Notes under the pieces: generated by a model
Told to the model about the DNA's origin: nothing
The model's database searches: none
What the model saw: the letters and a program-made list of their open reading frames with translations, nothing else
Assembly (NCBI GenBank): GCA_039804245.1
Contig: JBDLWO010000128.1
Span: forward strand, 1 to 17,913
Direction: 5' to 3'
Origin: M3007 sp039804245
Lineage (GTDB): Bacteria > Bacteroidota > Bacteroidia > Chitinophagales > Saprospiraceae
DNA: 17,913 nt
Shown: positions 6,507-13,278 of the stretch, piece by piece
Layout: the number at the start of each line of letters is the position of its first letter
Position numbering within the stretch: the first letter of the stretch is position 1
Made by a program: the position numbers and the translations under genes

Positions 6507-7202
6507 ATGAGTGAAATTGAGAGCTTTTTCAAATCAGCCTTTTCCGTTGACAATGTTATCTTCGGTTTTGATGAAGGCGAATTGAACATCCTGCTTATTC
6601 AGCGGGGTGCGGCTCCGTACAAGGGCAAGTGGGCACTTCCGGGCGATCTGGTATATCCTAATGAGGATCTGGATACTGCAGCGGAGCGTGTGCTGGAGCA
6701 ACTGACTGGCCTTCGCGGGGTGTATCTGGAGCAGGTGAAGACATTTGGTTCGGTGAACAGGCATCCTTTGGGGCGGGTAATCACCGTGGCTTATTTTTCG
6801 CTGGTAAAGGTGGGGAAGCACGCCATCAATCCTGCATCATTCGCGCAATCGGCCCGATGGCACAAGTTATCGGAGGTAAAAGACCTGGCATTTGACCATA
6901 ATGAAATTCTGGACAGCTGCCTGAAGCGCCTGAAGCGGAAAGTGCGAACGGCACCGCTCGGATTTGAGTTATTGCCGCCCAAATTCACACTTTCAGAACT
7001 CCAGCAGTTGTACGATTCTGTTCTGGACCTTCCCAAAAAGCTCGACAAGCGCAATTTCCGCAAGAAAATTCTCTCTATGGGTTTTCTTGTAGAGAGCGAC
7101 GAGTTACAGGAGGGCGTTGCACATCGCCCGGCCAAACTATACAGTTTCGACCGGGTGAAGTACGAAAAGTTTCTCAATGAAGGTTATGTATTCGACCTCT
7201 GA
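6507..7202 (+). CDS. NrtR/AraR-type Nudix-domain transcriptional regulator
   Basis: A 231-residue protein with an N-terminal Nudix-fold domain (about 12-140) and a C-terminal winged-helix DNA-binding domain (about 150-228; FTLSELQQLYDSV...LDKRNFRKKILSMGFL). This is the layout of the NrtR/AraR family, whose Nudix domain senses a metabolite such as ADP-ribose or a sugar. The Nudix box at 46-69 is degenerate: the position of the catalytic REUxEE reads RVLEQL, losing the essential glutamates. The protein therefore probably binds but does not hydrolyse its ligand. ATG 6507 (MSEIESFFKSAF) gives the family N-terminus; the longer upstream frame overlaps the promoter. It is a single-gene unit with no sugar or NAD-salvage gene on the same strand, so its target is unknown. 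Its stop lies 2 bases from that of the convergent gene. Confidence 0.88.
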   Translation: MSEIESFFKSAFSVDNVIFGFDEGELNILLIQRGAAPYKGKWALPGDLVYPNEDLDTAAERVLEQLTGLRGVYLEQVKTFGSVNRHPLGRVITVAYFSLVKVGKHAINPASFAQSARWHKLSEVKDLAFDHNEILDSCLKRLKRKVRTAPLGFELLPPKFTLSELQQLYDSVLDLPKKLDKRNFRKKILSMGFLVESDELQEGVAHRPAKLYSFDRVKYEKFLNEGYVFDL

Positions 7203-7204
7203 GT

Positions 7205-9472
7205 TTATTGTTTGATCAGTCTTGCGCTTTGTCTTTTTCTTCCCGATACAGCCTCAATAAAATATACACCGGAGGGCCATGTTTTTACATCGAGATACCC
7301 GGTTGACGCATCCAGCTTACCTTCTGCAGTTAATTGTCCGAGCGCATTGAAAGCGCGCCAGGAAGCATTGCTGTGACCCTGCCACTCGATACGTGCCCAC
7401 TGTTGTACCGGATTGGGGCTGACCCTCAGTTCTGATTCAGATACCGGAGGCTCTGTGGCAGAAACAGAGCAATCTTCCAGAACAGTCTTATAGATTGTCA
7501 GTCCGCCGCGGGCATTCCCGAGAGCCATTTCCAGAATTCCGTCGCTGTCGAGATCTGCCAGTGCAGGATGACTGCGATTGCCAACATCCAGTCCCCCCCA
7601 GCGTGCATCAGTCAGGAAAAAAGTATCCTGCAGGTTTTGGGAAATGAAGTAGGCTTCCAGGTGACCGCTTTGGGTTCCGATGAGCAGCAGAGGGCCGTCG
7701 GTAGTTTGTATGATTGTCGGAGCGCAATAACCGGCGGCGTCGAAGGGTGTTCGTGCATCCACCTGGCCTACCCTGCCGATTTCGGGTACTGCGGAAAATA
7801 CCGGAGCTGATGCTGTTCCTTTGTTTCTGAAGAAGTTGACATAACCGGTACGTTCACCGGCTACAATATCAAGGAGGCCATCCTGGTCCAGATCGTACAG
7901 TACTGGCGTGGAAACCGACCCTACTACATCCATTTGCGCCCACATCACACTCTGGTCGCGCTGCAGATTCATGGGCTGATCGGGTCCGGCCAGATTTCTG
8001 TAGTAGTAGAATCCGCCGATATTATTACCCACCAGCAGATCGAGGTCGCCATCGCTGTCCAGATCGCCAAAGGTGGGTGAAAAGTCATAATCGCCCGGCG
8101 TAAATTCAGACAGTCCCATCCAGTCGGTACTGCTCAGTTCAAATCTTGGTGCGGTGGGCGAGCCTGTATTCAGGAAGAGATACAGTCGGGCATTTACCGG
8201 CACACCCGGTGTATAATAGCCATAGTTGCCGATGACCAGATCGGTGAGACCGTCGGCATTTACGTCAGCGAAGGCCGGGTGAGCGACAGAACCGATATCA
8301 ATCATGTCATCTGTCAGGAAAGCGCGCTCCTGCAGCTCAAAGTAGTGGCCTGCCGGAGCGGTATTTTTGTAAAACCACACATTTTTCCTGTCTTCTCCGA
8401 TAGTAGGGTTATTGGGTGCTGCGATGAAATCCTTCCTGCCATCGTTATCAACATCGAGATAAAAACCCGCAGGAAAGACTGGCATATCCACGGGTATATT
8501 GTAGGAGGGGAAAGCAGTATCCTGACTGGTCATCCAGGCATGCGTGGAGGAGCCGCCATTGTGCAGATAGTTCAGGCAGGAGAATGAGACATCGCCGAGC
8601 ACCACCTCCTTGTCACCATCTCCTTCGGCATCAAAAGTGACCACAGTGGAGCCCGGGTGCAGATTCCGATCATCAGCGGGCCCGCCAAAACAGGGTGCGC
8701 AACAGTCCGGTGTTGGGGCCAGATCGCAATAGCAGGCTTCCAGGCCGCTTTCATACACGCCGCCCCAGCATTGGGTAACCAGATGGAAGCGCATGTTGGC
8801 GAGTCCGAGGCCCAGTTCTACCGACTGGTTTTCGAGCAGCCAGATATGTCCGCCGGCTGCTGCCTCGAACGTAACGATATCAATATCGCCATCACCGTTG
8901 ATATCATCGAAAGCAGGGATATCGCCCCTGTTCACAGGCAGGTTGTTCCAGAGTCCGGGCATATCGGGGTCGGGGTAATGAATATACAGCGGATCGCAAA
9001 GTGTGCAACCGGGAAAGGAGAACAGATAGGGGTTAAATTTCAGGACATTACCATCGTAATATCCTTTGTGCGCCTGAATATCCTGACGACTGGGCAGTAC
9101 AGAGCCGGTAAAGATATCAGCGGCGCCGTCTTTGTCGAAATCGCGCATTACCACATAATCCACCATTTCAGGGAAAAAACAGGCATATTCGGGGGCAAAT
9201 GTATAATCTGCCTCGTTGGGCGTGCCGTTATTGAGGAAGGTGAGCAGTATGTTGCCCACACGTTCGAATATCACGAGATCCTGCAGTCCGTCGCGGTTCA
9301 GATCGGCCTGAGAGAACTGCGGGGCGTTCAGTCCGCCGGCGAACGGGTATTTCAAATCGACACCATTGGCCTTTACCGGATACCACATACGCTCGAACAT
9401 CTGTTGCTGTGCCAGCACCCGGAATGAGCAAAAGACACAAAAAAGGGCGATTAAAACAGCTGATTGCCTCAT
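7205..9472 (-). CDS. Secreted FG-GAP/VCBS repeat protein with T9SS sorting domain
   Basis: A 755-residue exported protein. Residues 1-21 form a Sec signal peptide (hydrophobic core VLIALFCVFCSF, then VLAQQQ). The body contains about nine calcium-binding DxNxDGxxD-type repeats, for example at 57-66, 111-120, 189-198, 281-289, 340-349, 403-412, 470-479, 527-536 and 640-649. These are usual for FG-GAP/VCBS seven-bladed beta-propellers. The last 75 residues (LRVSPNPVQQWARIEW..., FNALGQL, WPSGVYFIEA, ending RLIKQ) are a T9SS type A sorting domain, so it should cross the outer membrane and be surface-bound or released. A cysteine cluster lies at 235-261 (Cys235, 247, 249, 257, 258, 261). ATG 9472 is chosen because the signal peptide starts there. 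The ligand is unknown; adhesion or polymer binding is likely. Confidence 0.92.
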   Translation of the reverse strand: MRQSAVLIALFCVFCSFRVLAQQQMFERMWYPVKANGVDLKYPFAGGLNAPQFSQADLNRDGLQDLVIFERVGNILLTFLNNGTPNEADYTFAPEYACFFPEMVDYVVMRDFDKDGAADIFTGSVLPSRQDIQAHKGYYDGNVLKFNPYLFSFPGCTLCDPLYIHYPDPDMPGLWNNLPVNRGDIPAFDDINGDGDIDIVTFEAAAGGHIWLLENQSVELGLGLANMRFHLVTQCWGGVYESGLEACYCDLAPTPDCCAPCFGGPADDRNLHPGSTVVTFDAEGDGDKEVVLGDVSFSCLNYLHNGGSSTHAWMTSQDTAFPSYNIPVDMPVFPAGFYLDVDNDGRKDFIAAPNNPTIGEDRKNVWFYKNTAPAGHYFELQERAFLTDDMIDIGSVAHPAFADVNADGLTDLVIGNYGYYTPGVPVNARLYLFLNTGSPTAPRFELSSTDWMGLSEFTPGDYDFSPTFGDLDSDGDLDLLVGNNIGGFYYYRNLAGPDQPMNLQRDQSVMWAQMDVVGSVSTPVLYDLDQDGLLDIVAGERTGYVNFFRNKGTASAPVFSAVPEIGRVGQVDARTPFDAAGYCAPTIIQTTDGPLLLIGTQSGHLEAYFISQNLQDTFFLTDARWGGLDVGNRSHPALADLDSDGILEMALGNARGGLTIYKTVLEDCSVSATEPPVSESELRVSPNPVQQWARIEWQGHSNASWRAFNALGQLTAEGKLDASTGYLDVKTWPSGVYFIEAVSGRKRQSARLIKQ

Positions 9473-9498
9473 ATTTTTCAGGTTGAAATGGTTTAGGG

Positions 9499-9506
9499 CA
9501 AAAATA
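9499..9506 (-). promoter_or_regulatory. -7 box of the FG-GAP protein gene
   Basis: On the minus strand TATTTTTG (9506-9499) matches TAnnTTTG and lies 26 bases before ATG 9472, giving a leader of about 20 bases. No clear -33 TTG is at the expected spacing. Confidence 0.45.
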
Positions 9507-9590
9507 CATTCAAAAAGGGAATAAGCGGCTGTACAAGAAATGTATCGGACAGCTGCCGACAAAAAACCGCTGAAAAATTTGTAAAAACTA

Positions 9591-9598
9591 TTTCTTTG
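9591..9598 (+). promoter_or_regulatory. Candidate -7 box of the symporter gene
   Basis: TTTCTTTG differs from TAnnTTTG at one base and ends 44 bases before ATG 9643. It lies in the 170-base divergent region shared with the FG-GAP gene. No -33 element is evident. Confidence 0.25.
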
Positions 9599-9642
9599 CT
9601 GCGCAAAAATTCATCCATCAAAGAAATCTGTTTTACGGGGCA

Positions 9643-11082
9643 ATGCTGATCGGATTCATCCTGCTTTATCTAACGGGCACACTTGCCATTGGCTGGTGGG
9701 CTTCCCGTAATGTAAAAACCGCCTCCGACTTTGTGGTAGCCGGGAAACACCTTCCTGTATATATGGTGGCCTGCGCCCTGTTTGCCACCTGGTTCGGCTC
9801 GGAAACAGTCATGGGCGCCTCCTCGGAATTTACCGAACACGGACTGCTTGGCGTGATTGAGGATCCGTTTGGTGCGGCTCTTTGTCTTATACTGGCCGGG
9901 CTACTCATTGCGCGGCCACTGTACAATATGAATATACTCACGTTCAACGATTTTTTTGAGATACGATTCGGGAGGCGGGTCGAGATAATATCCGCGTTTC
10001 TGATGGTACCCTCCTTTTTCAGCTGGATTACTGCACAGATTGTAGCACTGGCGATAGTCATGCAAAGCGTTACCGGACTGGAGTATTACTGGGGCGTACT
10101 GCTATGTACCTCGATGGTACTTACCTACACATACATCGGAGGCATGTGGTCTATATCGGTGACTGATTTTTTTCAGACGATAGCCATTATCATTGGTCTG
10201 ACAGCTCTGGCTGCTGAAATGGTGACAGCTGTGGGTGGTTTCGGCAAAATGGCGGAGGCCGCGCCGGAAGGCTTTTTCCGGTTTTTCCCTGACACTGACA
10301 AACCCATCAATGTAGTGCACTGGTTTGCCGCCTGGATGACCATTGGTTTGGGGAGCGTTCCGCAGCAGGATGTATTCCAGCGGGTAATGTCGGCCAGAAA
10401 TGTGCGGGCATCTATCATTTCGTGTTATATAGCAGGCGGTATGTACCTGAGCATCGCAGCGCTGCCACTCATCATCAGCTACTGCGGCAAGATGCTGTAC
10501 CCGGAGCTGGCAGAGGGCGACACACAGATGATGATTCCCCGCATGGTACTGCAGCACAGTGGATTAGGCATACAGATACTTTTCTTTGGCGCACTGATTT
10601 CAGCGATTCTGAGTACCTGCAGTGGCGCCATGCTGGCGCCTGCCACCGTTATCGGAGAGAACCTGATACGGCCTGTGCGAAAAAATATGAGCGACGCGGA
10701 ATTACTACAGGTGATGCGATTTTCGGTGATTGGAGTAGGCGTGATTTCCGGCTGTATGGCACTGATGCGCAATAACATCTATGAATTGGTGGGAGAGTCA
10801 TCGGCCTTCAGCCTGGTTTCTCTGTTTGTTCCCCTTATCTCCGGATTGTACTGGAAAAGGGCCAGTTCGCTGGGCGCCACACTATCCATGCTGCTTGGCA
10901 TCAGCGTATGGGCAGCAACCAACTTCACCCTGCCCGACCTGGCCGCCTCCGGCACACTGAAGGGTGCTGCACAGTTCTGGGCCGAATTTCCTCCGATGCT
11001 GTACGGACTCGCGGCCAGCGCAGGTGGTATGCTGGCCGGATCACTCATTCGCCCGGGCCGGCCTGCAATAACAACTGTATAA
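9643..11082 (+). CDS. Sodium:solute symporter (SSS family)
   Basis: A 479-residue polytopic inner-membrane protein with roughly twelve to thirteen hydrophobic helices. The N-terminal part is characteristic of the SSS family: GWWASRNVKTASDFVVAGKHLP, then ATWFGSETVMGASSEF on the helix that usually carries Na+-site residues, then GLLIARPLYNMNILTFNDFFEIRFG. Further family blocks are YTYIGGMWSISVTDFFQ and GSVPQQDVFQRVMSARN. It should import a small solute coupled to Na+. The GSE and ARPLY segments are nearer the choline/proline-like branch than the sugar branch, but the substrate cannot be read from sequence alone. ATG 9643 begins close to the first helix. It heads a plus-strand run with the four-helix protein and the lipoprotein. 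Confidence 0.9.
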   Translation: MLIGFILLYLTGTLAIGWWASRNVKTASDFVVAGKHLPVYMVACALFATWFGSETVMGASSEFTEHGLLGVIEDPFGAALCLILAGLLIARPLYNMNILTFNDFFEIRFGRRVEIISAFLMVPSFFSWITAQIVALAIVMQSVTGLEYYWGVLLCTSMVLTYTYIGGMWSISVTDFFQTIAIIIGLTALAAEMVTAVGGFGKMAEAAPEGFFRFFPDTDKPINVVHWFAAWMTIGLGSVPQQDVFQRVMSARNVRASIISCYIAGGMYLSIAALPLIISYCGKMLYPELAEGDTQMMIPRMVLQHSGLGIQILFFGALISAILSTCSGAMLAPATVIGENLIRPVRKNMSDAELLQVMRFSVIGVGVISGCMALMRNNIYELVGESSAFSLVSLFVPLISGLYWKRASSLGATLSMLLGISVWAATNFTLPDLAASGTLKGAAQFWAEFPPMLYGLAASAGGMLAGSLIRPGRPAITTV

Positions 11083-11099
11083 CTTGTATAACGGTATAA
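11076..11099 (+). repeat. Short tandem repeat at the symporter stop codon
   Basis: TGTATAAC occurs at 11076-11083 and again at 11085-11092, 9 bases apart, followed by a partial copy GGTATAA (11093-11099). The first copy contains the symporter's TAA stop. It precedes the candidate promoter of the next gene. A binding site or chance duplication is equally possible. Confidence 0.4.
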
Positions 11100-11104
11100 T
11101 TCAC

Positions 11105-11112
11105 GTTCTTTG
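11105..11112 (+). promoter_or_regulatory. Weak -7-like box before the four-helix protein gene
   Basis: GTTCTTTG ends 54 bases before ATG 11167 and lacks the TA of the TAnnTTTG consensus. It shares TTCTTTGC with the box before the symporter gene. Support is limited to that resemblance. Confidence 0.2.
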
Positions 11113-11166
11113 CAGGGCGAAAAAGCCGTCGCACTTGCACGGTTTACTCCTCGCCCCATTCTGGAT

Positions 11167-11637
11167 ATGAACAAAAAAAACCTGGCGCTCCTCGCCCTCG
11201 AAATCGTGTGGTGGCTCTTCACCGGAATCATCGTGTGGGCTATCCTGTCAAAAATTGACAAAGCCATGTATGTATGGCCGTTTCGAACGCTGAATATCAT
11301 TTTCATCGTGACACTCATCACGCTCACGCGATACACCTTTCTGGTCGGCCATACCTTTCTGGCAAAACAGCAGATACTTAAAATTGTATTGTTGCTGCTG
11401 ATGTTTCCGGTTACTTTCCTGCTTATTGACAAACTCAACGGATTTATGTCTTACATCGAGGAACAGACCTGGGAGCCGATTACAGGGCACCTGCCTCCTT
11501 TTGAAAAAATGGATATGGAACATTTCATCTGGAATGAAATGCTGTTTTTTGGTGTGGGCAGTATCATTGCCGCGCCTGTATTTGCAGTCCGGATGCTGAT
11601 TTCTGTGTGGCGTACACGCAATAGCGGAACTGCCTGA
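11167..11637 (+). CDS. Unrecognised four-helix membrane protein
   Basis: I recognise no family. The 156 residues contain four clear hydrophobic segments at about 6-26 (LALLALEIVWWLFTGIIVWA), 40-62, 69-87 (ILKIVLLLLMFPVTFLLI) and 126-148 (FFGVGSIIAAPVFAVRMLISVW). A hydrophilic stretch of about 38 residues between helices 3 and 4 carries several acidic residues and aromatics. ATG 11167 puts the first helix right after a basic MNKKN start; an upstream TTG at 11110 would add 19 unlikely residues. It lies 84 bases after the symporter and 27 bases before the lipoprotein gene, so co-transcription with the latter is likely. An accessory role for envelope transport is only a guess. Confidence 0.72.
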   Translation: MNKKNLALLALEIVWWLFTGIIVWAILSKIDKAMYVWPFRTLNIIFIVTLITLTRYTFLVGHTFLAKQQILKIVLLLLMFPVTFLLIDKLNGFMSYIEEQTWEPITGHLPPFEKMDMEHFIWNEMLFFGVGSIIAAPVFAVRMLISVWRTRNSGTA

Positions 11638-11664
11638 CCTGTTACCCTTCAACAGCCTTGCTTT

Positions 11665-13134
11665 ATGCGTATTCTCATTCCCATCGTCATATTCGTGGCC
11701 TTCATGGCCTCCTGCAGGAAAGAAAGTTTCACAACTGATCCGCAAGACAAGCTGGAGTTCAGTACCGATACCCTTCGTTTCGATACTGTATTTACGCAGG
11801 TCGGATCGGCTACCCGCTACTTCAAGATATATAACCGGCACAGCAGGAGCATCCGTATCTCTTCCCTGAAGCTGGAAAAGGGCGGCCAGTCGCGTTTCAA
11901 CCTGAATGTAGATGGCGTTTCAGGCGACAGCTTCACCGATCTGGAGATTGCCCCCAACGACAGCATGTATGTTTTTGCCGAGGTCACCATCAATCCGAAT
12001 GATCAGAGCAGTCCATTCATTCTCGATGAAAATCTTGTTTTGGAGACTAACGGCAATACACAGCTCGTCGTACTTGAAGCCTGGGGTCAAAATGCCGTCT
12101 ATCTTCCTTCCCGCTTCGGTGCGGGAGGCGTTGCCGGATTTGGTTGCGGTGGCGGAGAATGGGTGTGGGACGATCCGAGGCCCTATGTCATCTACGGAAT
12201 TCTGGTGATTGATTCCTGCACGGTACGCATGCCTGCGGGAACGCGCGTGTATGTGCACGGGGGCCTGGGCAAGATCAGCACGGATACCGCCATTTACCGG
12301 TACAGCGATGGCTACATGGCCTTCCGGGGGGCGGGAAAGCTCATTATTGAGGGCACCTCCGACCGGCCCGTCATCATTGAGAGCGACCGCCCGGAACCTG
12401 AATTCGACGATGAGCCGGGGCAATGGACCGGGATCTGGCTACAGGAGAACACACGGGGGCATCAGGTGCAGCACTGCATCATCAGAAACTCCATCATCGG
12501 TATCCGGGTGGATTCAGCATCTGACCTGAGGCTGAAAAACACGCAGATTTACAATACCGCCGGCCCCGGACTTATCGGCATTCACGCAGAAATAACATCT
12601 GAAAACTGTCTGTTTTACAGTAATGCCGGGTATTGTATCCAGCTGGAATACGGAGGAAATTACAATTTTACCTACTGTACGGCCACCAGTTACGGAGTTA
12701 ACGGCGATGCACTGAGGATGGGCAATGCCCTTTGTCTCGATCCTCTCTGTGAGCAATATGCAGCCTTTCCCCTGAAGGCGCGATTCAGGAACTGCATCTT
12801 TTTCGGCAGCCGGGCCGACCAGATCAGTCTTTTTGACAGGCTTGACGACCCCGGACAGTTTGACTATCAGTTCAGCAACTGTATCGTTCGCGTGCGCGAT
12901 CTGCTCAAGGAGAATGCCTATCCCGATTTTATGGAACACTGTCAGCCCTGCATTAACGCAGACATCAGGGATACCATCTTCGTGGATCCCGACAAGCGAA
13001 TATTCAGGCCCGACACACTCCACTCCATTGCCAATCGCTACGCTATGCCTGTGCCCGGTATCAGTACCGATCTGGAAGGAAAGATACGCGATGCTGTCAT
13101 GCCAGATACCGGGTGTTTTGAGAATGAGTTTTAA
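11665..13134 (+). CDS. Outer-membrane lipoprotein with right-handed beta-helix
   Basis: A 489-residue lipoprotein. The signal peptide MRILIPIVIFVAFMASC ends in the lipobox MASC with Cys17 as the lipidated residue. Residues 30-140 look like an immunoglobulin-type beta domain (FDTVFTQVGSATRYFKIYNRHSR, then LEIAPNDSMYVFAEVTI). A Gly-rich patch with one Cys follows at 152-168 (GAGGVAGFGCGGGEWVW). The rest (about 178-440) has short repeating strands of parallel beta-helix type (LIIEGTSDRPVIIES, VQHCIIRNSIIGIRVDS, LKNTQIYNTAG, FRNCIFFGS). The C-terminal DTGCFEN resembles the end of polymorphic beta-helix surface proteins. Such proteins often bind or cleave polysaccharides, but no catalytic motif is visible, so function is open. 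It is convergent with pckA. Confidence 0.85.
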   Translation: MRILIPIVIFVAFMASCRKESFTTDPQDKLEFSTDTLRFDTVFTQVGSATRYFKIYNRHSRSIRISSLKLEKGGQSRFNLNVDGVSGDSFTDLEIAPNDSMYVFAEVTINPNDQSSPFILDENLVLETNGNTQLVVLEAWGQNAVYLPSRFGAGGVAGFGCGGGEWVWDDPRPYVIYGILVIDSCTVRMPAGTRVYVHGGLGKISTDTAIYRYSDGYMAFRGAGKLIIEGTSDRPVIIESDRPEPEFDDEPGQWTGIWLQENTRGHQVQHCIIRNSIIGIRVDSASDLRLKNTQIYNTAGPGLIGIHAEITSENCLFYSNAGYCIQLEYGGNYNFTYCTATSYGVNGDALRMGNALCLDPLCEQYAAFPLKARFRNCIFFGSRADQISLFDRLDDPGQFDYQFSNCIVRVRDLLKENAYPDFMEHCQPCINADIRDTIFVDPDKRIFRPDTLHSIANRYAMPVPGISTDLEGKIRDAVMPDTGCFENEF

Positions 13135-13270
13135 GGGGGTATGATGGGGTATTGGGTTGCCTCATGAAATAACTTGACAGACTTCGGTAGAAATTGTGAA
13201 AAAATTTCGAGCCATGAAGTCCATCCTGCCATTTCCGGCCACAACTATACCCAATACCCTATACCCCTTT
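13135..13270. repeat. Inverted-repeat element between convergent genes
   Basis: The arms at 13135-13159 and 13241-13270 share GGGTATTGGGT / ACCCAATACCC (11 bp exact) and GGGGTAT / ATACCCC, with small offsets between them. They enclose about 80 bases with no reading frame. A smaller GACTTC...GAAGTC pair lies inside. It fills the gap between the lipoprotein stop and the pckA stop almost exactly. It could be a small non-autonomous element, a two-way termination or mRNA-stabilising structure, or simple-sequence remnants of the GGGTATT type. Confidence 0.55.
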
Positions 13271-13278
13271 TATGCCCT

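Noticed and set aside
7205..9472. FG-GAP protein as an integrin-like receptor or an enzyme
   Set aside because: Only calcium-loop repeats, a signal peptide and a T9SS tail are visible. No enzymatic module was found, so no specific function is given.
13160..13240. tRNA, small regulatory RNA or riboswitch in the spacer core
   Set aside because: No cloverleaf, no known riboswitch core and no promoter box were found. The inverted-repeat explanation covers the structure better.
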